Source: Haematospirillum sp. H4485 (lineage in GTDB: Bacteria > Pseudomonadota > Alphaproteobacteria > Rhodospirillales > Rhodospirillaceae). Taken from it: a stretch of 64,000 bases of DNA. The stretch spans positions 62,001 through 126,000 of the forward strand of contig NZ_JAAVSY010000002.1 of assembly GCF_012102745.1 (NCBI RefSeq), in the 5' to 3' direction. Both the position numbers and the translations under genes were made by a program. Shown here in pieces: positions 7,441-15,506 of this stretch (its first letter is position 1; the number at the start of each line of letters is the position of its first letter). Below the pieces are notes generated by a model. It saw nothing but the letters and a program-made list of their open reading frames with translations, did not search any database and was not told the DNA's origin.

Positions 7441-8718
7441 ATGAGAGCATTTCTTGCCACAGCAACATTCCTGACCGCCACAGCGCTGACAGCCGCAGCC
7501 CCCACGCTGGCTGCAAGCAAGGCACAGGAAAAGGACGTGGTGTCCACCTATATCACACTTGCCCATGCCAAGTTCGAAGATGCAGAACAAACAGCCCGGG
7601 TTCTGCAGAAAGCGGTTGATGCGCTGGTTGCCCACCCCGACGAGAACACGCTGTCTGCCGCTCGCAAGGCTTGGATCGAAGCACGCGTTCCCTATATGCA
7701 AACCGAAGTCTATCGTTTCGGGAACCCTGCCGTTGATGACTGGGAAGGGCGGGTAAACGCCTGGCCTCTTGACGAGGGGCTGATCGATTACGTTGATACA
7801 GCCAGCTATGGCGAACACTCTGACGAGAACGCCTGGTTCCGCGCCAATGTCATTGCCAATCCGGTACTGGAGATCGGCGGGCAGACCATTGATGCCACCG
7901 TCATCAACAAGGATCTTCTGCAGAAACTGCACGAAATTGACGAGATAGAGGCCAATGTGGCGACCGGTTACCACGCAGTGGAATTCCTGCTGTGGGGACA
8001 GGACCGCAACGGAACCGGCCCCGGCGCTGGCGACCGCAAAGCCACAGACTTTGACCTGAAAGCCTGCACCAATGGCAACTGCGACCGTCGTGCGGCCTAT
8101 CTGAAAGCAGCAACAGATCTTCTGGTTGAGGATCTGGCCGAAATGACTGGCGCATGGGACAAGAACGGTGCCATTGCCAAGGATCTGTTGGCTTCGGAAC
8201 CCAAGAAAGCCCTGACGGCCATGCTGACCGGGATGGGAAGCCTGTCCTATGGTGAACTGGCAGGGGAACGGATGAAGCTGGGCCTCATGCTGCATGATCC
8301 GGAAGAAGAGCATGATTGCTTCTCTGACAACACCCATGCCTCGCACTATTATAATGCCGTTGGAATCCGCAGCATCTACAGCGGATCATACACACGCCCC
8401 GACGGGCGCACTGTGTCGGGCAAAGGCATGAAGATCCTGCTGCCACAAGTGGAACGCAAGGAACTGGGTGCAGCCTTGGACAAGACCGTGGCAAAAATGC
8501 AGGTGCTGATGGATATGGCAGCCAAAGGCACAGCCTATGACCAGATGCTGGGCGAAAATAACCCCACCGGAAACAAGGTCGTTCAGGATGCGGTTGACTC
8601 TTTGGTCGCCCAGACCCGCTCTATCGAGCGCGCCACGGCTGCCCTGGGCCTTGGTACCCTGGAGCTGGAAGGATCGGACAGCTTGGATGCTCCTGAAAAA
8701 GTCAGTGGCAACAGCTGA
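7441..8718 (+). CDS. Imelysin family periplasmic protein (IrpA-like)
   Basis: A 425-residue exported protein of the imelysin (M75) family, related to the iron-regulated proteins ICMP/IrpA and to EfeO. A signal peptide is clear (ATFLTATALTAAAPTLAAS). The helical-bundle landmarks WIEARVPYMQTEVYRF and GYHAVEFLLWG are present; the latter is the intact GxHxxE motif, the proposed metal site. Family members bind or help import iron in the periplasm; peptidase activity is doubtful. It is the first gene of a four-gene run: imelysin, di-heme oxidoreductase, second imelysin, DUF1513. The start is the ATG at 7441. Confidence 0.92.
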   Translation: MRAFLATATFLTATALTAAAPTLAASKAQEKDVVSTYITLAHAKFEDAEQTARVLQKAVDALVAHPDENTLSAARKAWIEARVPYMQTEVYRFGNPAVDDWEGRVNAWPLDEGLIDYVDTASYGEHSDENAWFRANVIANPVLEIGGQTIDATVINKDLLQKLHEIDEIEANVATGYHAVEFLLWGQDRNGTGPGAGDRKATDFDLKACTNGNCDRRAAYLKAATDLLVEDLAEMTGAWDKNGAIAKDLLASEPKKALTAMLTGMGSLSYGELAGERMKLGLMLHDPEEEHDCFSDNTHASHYYNAVGIRSIYSGSYTRPDGRTVSGKGMKILLPQVERKELGAALDKTVAKMQVLMDMAAKGTAYDQMLGENNPTGNKVVQDAVDSLVAQTRSIERATAALGLGTLELEGSDSLDAPEKVSGNS

Positions 8719-8736
8719 TCATCCTTGATCAAAAAC

Positions 8737-8771
8737 CGGGCCGGGTGGATGCTTCTGCACCGTCCGGCCCG
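8737..8771 (+). terminator. GC-rich hairpin after the first imelysin gene (partial terminator or processing site)
   Basis: CGGGCCGG and CCGGCCCG pair perfectly over eight bases with a further GGTG/CACC pairing inside. A TGTTGTTTG tract follows, which is only moderately T-rich. It could lower expression of the downstream three genes relative to the first. Confidence 0.45.
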
Positions 8772-8833
8772 TGTTGTTTGAGACCCAATGTTTCTCACAA
8801 CAATTGTCCTTACCCCGTCAAAGCGATGTCTTG

Positions 8834-10258
8834 ATGCCCCGCCGTTTGTATTCCCTGTTGACTGCCTTGGCCCTGCCTTTCCTTTGTACCGGATCAGCCC
8901 TGGCGACAGAACCGCGGCCTGACCAAGGCGAACAGACATCACTTGATCGGCGGGCTTTTTCCCGCTTTCTGCCCGGCCTTTCCGCTGACGAGAAAATGGG
9001 TGCTGCCGTTGGAAACGGCTTCTTCAAGCGGCTCTGGGTCAGCTCTCCCTCCTCGACCCAGGCATCAGATGGTCTGGGTCCCTTGTTCAATGCCCGGGCC
9101 TGTTCTGGATGCCACGTCCGCAATGGACGCGGGCGCCCACCCGATCCAGACAACGGATACGAACACAGCCCATCCTTCTTCCTGCGCCTGAGTATTCCTC
9201 CCCAGACCGCACAAGACGAGCACGACATACAAAGCGGCCATCTCAGCGTTATTGGCGACCCGACGTATGGCACCCAGTTGCAAAGTGCCGCCGTTCCAGG
9301 ACTGAAAGCTGAGGGACGCGTTGGCGTAACATGGACCGAGGAAACCGTAACACTGGCCGGAGGAGAAAGCGTTTCCCTGCGCCGCCCGACCTGGTCTGCC
9401 CGGGACCTTGCCTACGGCCCCCTGTCCCCGCAGATCATGATCTCGCCGCGCATGACCCCGCAGCTTCCGGGGCTGGGCCTGCTGGAGGCTGTTCCCGATA
9501 CAACCCTGCTGAACCTTGCCGATCCGGATGACCGGGACAATGACGGGATATCCGGGCGTATCAACCGGGTATGGAGCGCACGTGAACACGCCATCCGCAT
9601 TGGTCGTTTTGGCTGGAAAGCCGGCCAACCCACCCTGGATGACCAGAACCAGAGTGCCTTCAACAGTGACATTGGCCTGTCCACACCCCTGTTCCCGCAG
9701 GCCCATGGCGACTGTACCGCAGCACAACCATCCTGCCTTGCCGCGCCCCATGGCAACAGTGCGCAGTTTGACAATCTGGAGGCCCCCAAGGCTGTTACGG
9801 ACTCTGTCCTGTTGTTTGTTCGTGCCCTTGCACCTCCATCCCGGCGTAACCGCACAGATCCTGCCGTGATGGCAGGCGAACAGCTCTTCACACAAGTTGG
9901 CTGTAGCGGATGTCATCGCCCGCACCTGCGCACAGGCCCCTCGCCATACCCGTGGCTGGCGCACCAGGACATTGCCCCGTTCACGGATCTGCTGCTGCAC
10001 GACATGGGCGATGATCTGGCCGACCTCCGCCCGGAAGCGCTGGCCAGCGGTCATGAATGGCGCACCCCGCCACTGTGGGGCCTTGGCATGACCAAAGCCG
10101 TATCGGGCACAGAAACCTATCTGCATGATGGGCGCGCCAGAACCCTGACCGAGGCTGTGCTGTGGCACGGCGGCGAAGCACGGCAGGCACGTGAAGCCTT
10201 CCGTGAACTTCCGGCCAAGGACCGGGCAGCCCTTCTGGACTTTCTCAGGTCCCTGTAA
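8834..10258 (+). CDS. Di-heme oxidoreductase (DHOR, former DUF1111), c-type cytochrome
   Basis: A 474-residue exported protein with a signal peptide (LLTALALPFLCTGSALA). Two haem-binding motifs are visible: ACSGCH (about residues 90-94) and GCSGCH (about 357-361). Between them lie family segments such as FGWKAGQPTL and RFLPGLSADEK-type text. The family is called a thiol oxidoreductase, but its substrate is unsettled. Here the gene sits between two imelysin genes, the arrangement known from iron-regulated operons, so periplasmic electron transfer to or from iron is the likely role. The start at ATG 8834 gives a proper signal peptide; no strong ribosome-binding site is seen, and a longer in-frame start at 8771 would bury the signal. 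Confidence 0.9.
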   Translation: MPRRLYSLLTALALPFLCTGSALATEPRPDQGEQTSLDRRAFSRFLPGLSADEKMGAAVGNGFFKRLWVSSPSSTQASDGLGPLFNARACSGCHVRNGRGRPPDPDNGYEHSPSFFLRLSIPPQTAQDEHDIQSGHLSVIGDPTYGTQLQSAAVPGLKAEGRVGVTWTEETVTLAGGESVSLRRPTWSARDLAYGPLSPQIMISPRMTPQLPGLGLLEAVPDTTLLNLADPDDRDNDGISGRINRVWSAREHAIRIGRFGWKAGQPTLDDQNQSAFNSDIGLSTPLFPQAHGDCTAAQPSCLAAPHGNSAQFDNLEAPKAVTDSVLLFVRALAPPSRRNRTDPAVMAGEQLFTQVGCSGCHRPHLRTGPSPYPWLAHQDIAPFTDLLLHDMGDDLADLRPEALASGHEWRTPPLWGLGMTKAVSGTETYLHDGRARTLTEAVLWHGGEARQAREAFRELPAKDRAALLDFLRSL

Positions 10259-10285
10259 CACCAGGATCATGGATACCGACCCGAC

Positions 10286-11347
10286 ATGACTGCACGCCTT
10301 GCCCTGACCACCCTGCTCCTGGTCACGCTCCTGCCTGTGAGCGGACGTGCCGCTGACAGCCTGCGCCTGACAGCCGAGGCTGTTGACACCGTTATCCTTC
10401 CCGCTTTCCAGGCATTTGCCGAGGCAACCGCAGCCCTTGACCGCACACTGGACCACAGCTGTCCAGAACAGGACAGCAAGGCCGCCTTTGCCACTGCATT
10501 CTTGGCCTGGCAAGGCGTGCAACATGTTCGTATCGGCCCATCACAGACAGAAAACCGCCACTACCGTATCCAGTTCTGGCCTGACCCGAAGAACCTGGGT
10601 GCACGGCACATGTCCACGCTGCTGTCGGCACCGGATACAGCCCTGACACCGGAATCCCTGTCCCGGGCCAGCATTGCGGTACAGGGGTTCCCGGCACTGG
10701 AACGCCTGCTCTGGAGGCCTGACCCTCTGACTGCACATGAATGCCGGGTTGCCCAAGCGATTGGACAAAACCTGTCATCCATGGCCCAGGCTATCAGAGC
10801 GGAATGGACAGAGCCAGACGGCGGATTTCGGGCAATACTTCTGAGGCCGGGTGACAATAACACCCTGTTCCGCAACCCGGCTGAGTCCTTGCGAGCCATA
10901 CACGGGACACTGTCCACCCTTCTGCAGGCTGCGCAGGACATGAAACTGGGCAGCCCGATGGGATCCAATCCGACAAAAGCACGCCCGGAACGAGGCGAAG
11001 CATGGCGGGCGGACTTGCCGCTACAGGCGCTTCTCGCCAATCTTGATGCAGCCCTTCAGCTTTACCAAGGCCGCGCAGGAAAAGATGGAGGACTGCGCGC
11101 CGGAGTTCTGGAGTATGAAGACAGCGAAATCGTTGATATCAGCATCCTGCACGGGCTGACCGAAGCCCGCCGCCTGACGGCAGAACTGGCAACACGTCCC
11201 TGGAAAAATGTTCTTGCCGATCCTGCGGGCTACAGAACCTTGATGCTGATCCGGGCCAATATCGGTACCGCCCGCAGCATGGTGGAAACGGAAATGGCCG
11301 GCATGCTGGGGCTGGGCATTGGTTTTAATGCCTTGGATGGAGACTGA
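10286..11347 (+). CDS. Second imelysin family protein, GxHxxE motif altered
   Basis: A 353-residue exported protein (signal ALTTLLLVTLLPVSGRAAD) of the imelysin family. The FLAWQGVQHVRIGP and RIQFWPD segments match the N-terminal repeat of imelysins. The position of the GxHxxE motif reads GFPALERLLW, so the histidine is replaced by proline while the glutamate stays. It may bind metal differently or act as a non-catalytic partner of the first imelysin. It starts 27 bases after the di-heme gene and ends five bases before the DUF1513 gene, so it is clearly in the operon. Confidence 0.87.
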   Translation: MTARLALTTLLLVTLLPVSGRAADSLRLTAEAVDTVILPAFQAFAEATAALDRTLDHSCPEQDSKAAFATAFLAWQGVQHVRIGPSQTENRHYRIQFWPDPKNLGARHMSTLLSAPDTALTPESLSRASIAVQGFPALERLLWRPDPLTAHECRVAQAIGQNLSSMAQAIRAEWTEPDGGFRAILLRPGDNNTLFRNPAESLRAIHGTLSTLLQAAQDMKLGSPMGSNPTKARPERGEAWRADLPLQALLANLDAALQLYQGRAGKDGGLRAGVLEYEDSEIVDISILHGLTEARRLTAELATRPWKNVLADPAGYRTLMLIRANIGTARSMVETEMAGMLGLGIGFNALDGD

Positions 11348-11352
11348 CCCCC

Positions 11353-12492
11353 GTGGATGATCAGAACACCCCCCTTATATTATCCAGACGCTCCCTTCTG
11401 TTGGGCGGCATGGGGGCCTTGGCAGCAGGCATGATCCTCCCCGCCACGCCAACACGGGCAGCCATCCATGGAACGGGAAATACTCTTCTCAGCTCTGCAA
11501 GAGACAACAGCGGACGCGATCATGCCGTGGCATGGTCCGAAGATTTTGGCATCGTATGGAAGACCCCCCTGCCCGGGCGTGCCCACGGTCCCGCCGTATC
11601 ACCGGATGGAACCCGAGCTTTTTTGCCGGCACGCCGCCCGGGAAACTGGGCCACGGCGCTGAACCTTACAGAGGGTACCATAGCCGCATCTGTAGAATGC
11701 CAACCCGGAAGACACTTCTTCGGGCATGCTGTGTATACAGCCGATGGCCGCCATATCCTGACAACCGAAAACGCTTTTGATCACGGCGAAGGCCGGATCG
11801 GCATTCGGGATGCCCACAGCTATGCCTGGATCGGCGAGTTCCCCAGCTTTGGAACCGAGCCTCATGAACTGGCCTGGATGCCTGATCAGCGGACACTGGT
11901 TGTTGCCAATGGCGGCATCCTGACCAGCCCTGAATCCGGACGAGCCAAGCTGAACCTGGGTGTGACCGAACCCTCCCTGACCTATATCGACAGCAAGACC
12001 GGCACCCTTCTGGAAAAGCGAACCCTGCCGGCGGCACTGCGGGCCGTCAGCCTGCGCCATTTGGCCGTTGCCCCTGATGGAACCGTTATCGTGGCCTGCC
12101 AGTACCAAGGGGCGGCGACAGACCGTGTACCCCTTGTTCTCCTGCACAGGCGTGGACGCGACCCTGTTTTTCCGGCTCTTCCCGATGCCGTCGTCACTGG
12201 CCTGCGGCAGTATTGCGGCAGTGCCCTGTTTTCGCCGGACGGGGCCTATTACGTTGTCACCAGCCCGGTAGGGGGCATTGCCATCCTGGGCACAACAAAC
12301 ACCCCCGGAACTGTTCGAACAATCCAGCTGCCTGATGTCTGCGGTGCCGCCGTGCTGAACGGAAACCTGATTTTGACCAACGGCTTTGGCCAGATCATGG
12401 GCGGGTCGTTTGATGACTTTGACCCCGAACCCCGATCAGAGCCCCTGAAATGGGACAACCACGCCATCGCCTTTTCCAGCCCGTACACCTGA
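11353..12492 (+). CDS. DUF1513 family Tat-exported beta-propeller-like protein
   Basis: A 379-residue protein with a twin-arginine signal (LSRRSLLLGGMGALAAG). The body repeats blade-like motifs such as VSPDGTRAFLPA, YTADGRHILTTEN, VAPDGTVIVACQY and FSPDGAYYVVTSP, which suggest a beta-propeller. DUF1513 proteins are regular last genes of imelysin/di-heme operons. The biochemical role is unknown. The start is GTG at 11353, five bases after the previous stop, with no obvious Shine-Dalgarno, which fits translational coupling. The Tat route implies folding, perhaps with a cofactor, before export, as for the divergent multicopper oxidase. Confidence 0.88.
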   Translation: MDDQNTPLILSRRSLLLGGMGALAAGMILPATPTRAAIHGTGNTLLSSARDNSGRDHAVAWSEDFGIVWKTPLPGRAHGPAVSPDGTRAFLPARRPGNWATALNLTEGTIAASVECQPGRHFFGHAVYTADGRHILTTENAFDHGEGRIGIRDAHSYAWIGEFPSFGTEPHELAWMPDQRTLVVANGGILTSPESGRAKLNLGVTEPSLTYIDSKTGTLLEKRTLPAALRAVSLRHLAVAPDGTVIVACQYQGAATDRVPLVLLHRRGRDPVFPALPDAVVTGLRQYCGSALFSPDGAYYVVTSPVGGIAILGTTNTPGTVRTIQLPDVCGAAVLNGNLILTNGFGQIMGGSFDDFDPEPRSEPLKWDNHAIAFSSPYT

Positions 12493-12531
12493 ACACTTGC
12501 CGTTGGCAACAGTCCCGGCTAGAACCCGCTC

Positions 12532-13719
12532 ATGGAAACTGACATCGTTATCATCGGGGCAGGCGCCGCAGGTTTAATGTGCGCCATGACGGCTGCCCGC
12601 CGGGGCCGCCGGGTTCTTGTTCTGGAACATAATGACCGTCCGGGGCGGAAAATCCTGATTTCCGGCGGGGGAAAATGTAACTTTACCAACCGGAATGCCG
12701 GCCCTGAATGCTATGTGTCCCATAATCCCCACTTTGCCCGCTCGGCACTGAAGCGATACACGCCGCAAGACTTTCTTGATCTTCTGGCAACCCACGGCAT
12801 CCCTTGGCACGAACGGGACCACGGACAGCTGTTCTGTGATCACTCTGCCGCTGATATCGTCAATGTTCTGGTTGAAGAGGCTGTAGCAGCAGGGTCCACT
12901 ATCCAGTGTGGCGTCTCTGCCGGTCATGTTGTCCCGACCGGGGAGGAAGACCGGCGCTGGCTGGTGGAAACATCCGCCGGCCCTGTTCGCTGCCAGTCGG
13001 TTGTGCTTGCAACGGGCGGCCTTTCCATTCCAAAGATCGGAGCCAGCAATTTCACCCTGCGCGTGGCAGGGCAACTGGGCATCCCGGTTCTTGATCCCTA
13101 TCCGGGTCTGGTGCCTTTGGTCTTTGGAGAAGACGATCTGGCGTTTATGCGCCCCCTGACCGGCATCGCCCTGGACGCCACCGCAACCTGTGGCAAGACC
13201 CGTTTCCGCGAAGCCCTTCTCTTCACGCACCGCGGCTTGTCCGGACCGGTTATCCTGCAGATTTCCTCCTTCTGGAAACAGGGTGACGCAGTACGTATCA
13301 ACCTGTGCCCCGACAGGGATATACCGGCATGGCTGGCTGAACGCCGCGACAGCCGCCCAAAGGCACGCCTGCATACGGTTGTCAGCGAGATCCTGCCCAA
13401 CAGGCTGGCGCAAAGCCTGTGCGAACGCGCCGGCATGCCCGACACCGTGATCGGGCAAACCGGCAACAAGACCTTGTCTATCCTGGCCGACCAGATCCAG
13501 GCTTGGACCGTCTACCCGACCGGGACCGAGGGATACCGAACCGCCGAGGTCATGGTGGGAGGTGTTGATACCAACGCCCTGTCTTCCCGGACCATGGAAG
13601 TCAAAACCAAACCCGGCCTGTACATCATCGGTGAGGCCGTCGATGTCACAGGCTGGCTTGGCGGCTATAACTTCCAGTGGGCCTGGGCCAGCGGTCATGC
13701 CTGTGGCGAATGTGCCTGA
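12532..13719 (+). CDS. NAD(P)/FAD-dependent oxidoreductase, HI0933/YhiN (BaiN-like) family
   Basis: A 395-residue flavoprotein. The Rossmann FAD motif is at the N-terminus (IVIIGAGAAGLMCAM), followed by the family signature PGRKILISGGGKCNFTN. Further family segments are VVLATGGLSIPKIGAS, TGIALD, and a C-terminal FAD contact, GLYIIGEAVDVTGWLGGYN, with FQWAWASG. The physiological substrate of this widespread family is not firmly known. It begins 39 bases after the DUF1513 gene on the same strand, but its wide distribution argues against a dedicated iron function. Confidence 0.92.
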   Translation: METDIVIIGAGAAGLMCAMTAARRGRRVLVLEHNDRPGRKILISGGGKCNFTNRNAGPECYVSHNPHFARSALKRYTPQDFLDLLATHGIPWHERDHGQLFCDHSAADIVNVLVEEAVAAGSTIQCGVSAGHVVPTGEEDRRWLVETSAGPVRCQSVVLATGGLSIPKIGASNFTLRVAGQLGIPVLDPYPGLVPLVFGEDDLAFMRPLTGIALDATATCGKTRFREALLFTHRGLSGPVILQISSFWKQGDAVRINLCPDRDIPAWLAERRDSRPKARLHTVVSEILPNRLAQSLCERAGMPDTVIGQTGNKTLSILADQIQAWTVYPTGTEGYRTAEVMVGGVDTNALSSRTMEVKTKPGLYIIGEAVDVTGWLGGYNFQWAWASGHACGECA

Positions 13720-13745
13720 GACACAGGCTGCCAGATAACCCCTTG

Positions 13746-14744
13746 TTATGACCGCTGCAAAGGTGGCAGAAACGCGCAGACGCGAACGGGCACCAACCCG
13801 ATAACCGCGCTGCGACTGCTGTGCCAGAAGGCAGACAACAGCAAAAGAGCAGCACCAATCCCGGCACTGGAAAAGGCAAACCCAAGGCTGACCGCATCGC
13901 CGTGATCAAACAGAGATGCAAACACATAAACAACGTATCCAAGAGCGGATACCATCAGCGCACGGCGGTCAACAAGAAGGGATATCAGGGCCAATACGGC
14001 ATACAACCCCATGACCAGAACAACACTCTCCAAGCCAACGCTCTCCTCTCGCACCCCCAGGAAGCTGAACACCGGGTGCACCAGCAAGGGAGCCGCCAGA
14101 AGGTGCAACCAGAAAGCAACGTCCGAGCGACGGGTCTGACGGCGAATATCGGAACTATCCCAGCGCATTGCCAGGAAAAACACAGCCAAACCACAGACAA
14201 AAAGAACAAGGTTATCGTAGGCATCCAGACCGGGAAGGAGACTGTCCAGAACAGTTACGCTCGTCAGGACAAGACCGGCAACACCAGCCGCCACCGTGAC
14301 CGGCACACGGAAACGGATCCAATGCAGGGCCGCAGCCAAGGCCGCAACAAGTCCTGCAATGCTTGCATCGGCACCACGGTCATACAGGGCGGCAAAGGCA
14401 CACCCGCCCGAGCCCACGACAAACGCACCAAGCAACGCGATCGATGGCAAAGCCATGCGGCGCTTGCGGGTAAAAAACTCCGCCAGAAACCAAGAGACCA
14501 CAGCAACAAGTGCCGGTCCGGCCCATGGTTGGAACGAAAACCCGATCCAGGCACAAGCCCCAAGCAGCAAGCCACAGGCAATAACCACAAAGATATCATT
14601 GAAGCCACTGATCAGACGGAAATGCTCTTCATCCACAGCCAGCGTATTGCTACGCTGCTCCATATACTCACGAAAAGCCGCAACCACACCGGCAGACAAG
14701 ATGCCGTCCGTTACGGCTCCGTCAAGATCATCATCCGTATACAT
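13746..14744 (-). CDS. Multi-pass membrane protein of unknown function
   Basis: A 332-residue protein with a soluble N-terminal stretch of about 45 residues (MYTDDDLDGAVTDGILSAGV) followed by roughly nine to ten hydrophobic segments, for example IFVVIACGLLLGACAWIGF and LVLFVCGLAVFFLAMRW. A short basic loop (RRQTRRSD) sits mid-protein. No transporter or enzyme motif is recognisable; the general look resembles DUF2157/DUF4401-type membrane proteins, but I cannot assign it. It converges on the flavoprotein gene and nothing follows it on its strand. Confidence 0.75.
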   Translation of the reverse strand: MYTDDDLDGAVTDGILSAGVVAAFREYMEQRSNTLAVDEEHFRLISGFNDIFVVIACGLLLGACAWIGFSFQPWAGPALVAVVSWFLAEFFTRKRRMALPSIALLGAFVVGSGGCAFAALYDRGADASIAGLVAALAAALHWIRFRVPVTVAAGVAGLVLTSVTVLDSLLPGLDAYDNLVLFVCGLAVFFLAMRWDSSDIRRQTRRSDVAFWLHLLAAPLLVHPVFSFLGVREESVGLESVVLVMGLYAVLALISLLVDRRALMVSALGYVVYVFASLFDHGDAVSLGFAFSSAGIGAALLLLSAFWHSSRSAVIGLVPVRVCAFLPPLQRS

Positions 14745-15030
14745 TCAGCATAAACCCTTACGATATCATCCAGTGACGCATGCCTCACATAAGAAAGTGG
14801 CACAGGCATGACCTTGTATATCATTCATAATGGGGGGATTATTTACAGTCAGAATAGCCCACACCCATCGAGAACAGTATAAACATGCAACCAAAGATTA
14901 TGACGCGCATGACAGCCCCAAAGAAAAGAGCCTTGTTCCAAGGCTATACAAGAGAAAAGACATCATTGATCGAAGAATTAGAGAAGGCAAATCGCGCCGC
15001 TTGGCTGCGCCGACGGTCATATTGAATACA
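14745..15030. other. AT-rich degenerate stretch without a convincing gene
   Basis: The base composition shifts towards A/T here. Short open frames exist, for example a 46-codon frame at 14885-15025 with a charged helix EKTSLIEELEKANRAAWLRR, but none has a good ribosome-binding site or a recognisable family. It is probably the remains of a gene upstream of the formyltransferase remnant. Confidence 0.45.
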
Positions 15031-15456
15031 CTAGATGTTTTGACGTTGTCATAAGCTTCGGATACAGGCACATTCTCAAAAAGTTGGTCATCGAGAGCGC
15101 AAACACCCCTATCATAAACCTACATACCTCATATCTTCCCTGGAATCGTGGCGCTCCATCCTAACTTTTGGTCTTTCTTTGACTGCACACCAAGCGGCGT
15201 ATCCATTCATTTGGTTGACGAAGGAATTGATACAGGCCCTATTCTCTACCAACGTTACGTAAACTTTACCAAAGAACAAAAGACATTTTCCCAAACATAC
15301 AGGCAGCTCATTGTGGAGATTGAAAGCCTTTTTAAAGAAAACATCCGTGAAATCATACATGGTACCTATGAAGCTACCCCACAGCGAAGAAAAGGCTCTT
15401 GCCACAAAGCGGCAGACCTGCCACCGCAGTTTCGTGGGTGGGATTCCAATATCTAG
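15030..15456 (+). pseudogene. Formyltransferase remnant, N-terminally truncated and frameshifted
   Basis: Two frames together read as the catalytic half of a sugar/methionyl-tRNA-type formyltransferase. The first frame gives FDVVISFGYRHILKKL, then INLHTSYLPWNRGA. One extra C near 15151-15156 then breaks the frame, and the next frame continues HPNFWSFFDCTPSGVSIHLV and DEGIDTGPI. The N-P-x-x-L-H-x-S-L-L-P-x-x-R-G active-site region and the D-x-G-x-x collapse motif are both recognisable. An in-frame stop precedes the alignable part and no start codon is left. Such enzymes formylate amino sugars in surface-glycan loci, fitting the pseudaminic acid synthase gene that follows. A sequencing error could explain the frameshift but not the missing N-terminus. 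Confidence 0.8.
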
Positions 15457-15506
15457 GGAGAAATCACAAGGCTGGTTTCTTTAATGATCAACAGGGGTTG
15501 ATAGTA

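Noticed and set aside
7123-8346. 407-codon minus-strand frame opposite the multicopper oxidase start and imelysin gene
   Set aside because: Antisense shadow of the imelysin gene, which has clear family motifs. The frame is glycine/cysteine-rich without domain content.
9065-10525. 486-codon minus-strand frame opposite the di-heme gene
   Set aside because: Shadow frame caused by GC-rich codon bias; the plus strand has two CxxCH motifs and a signal peptide.
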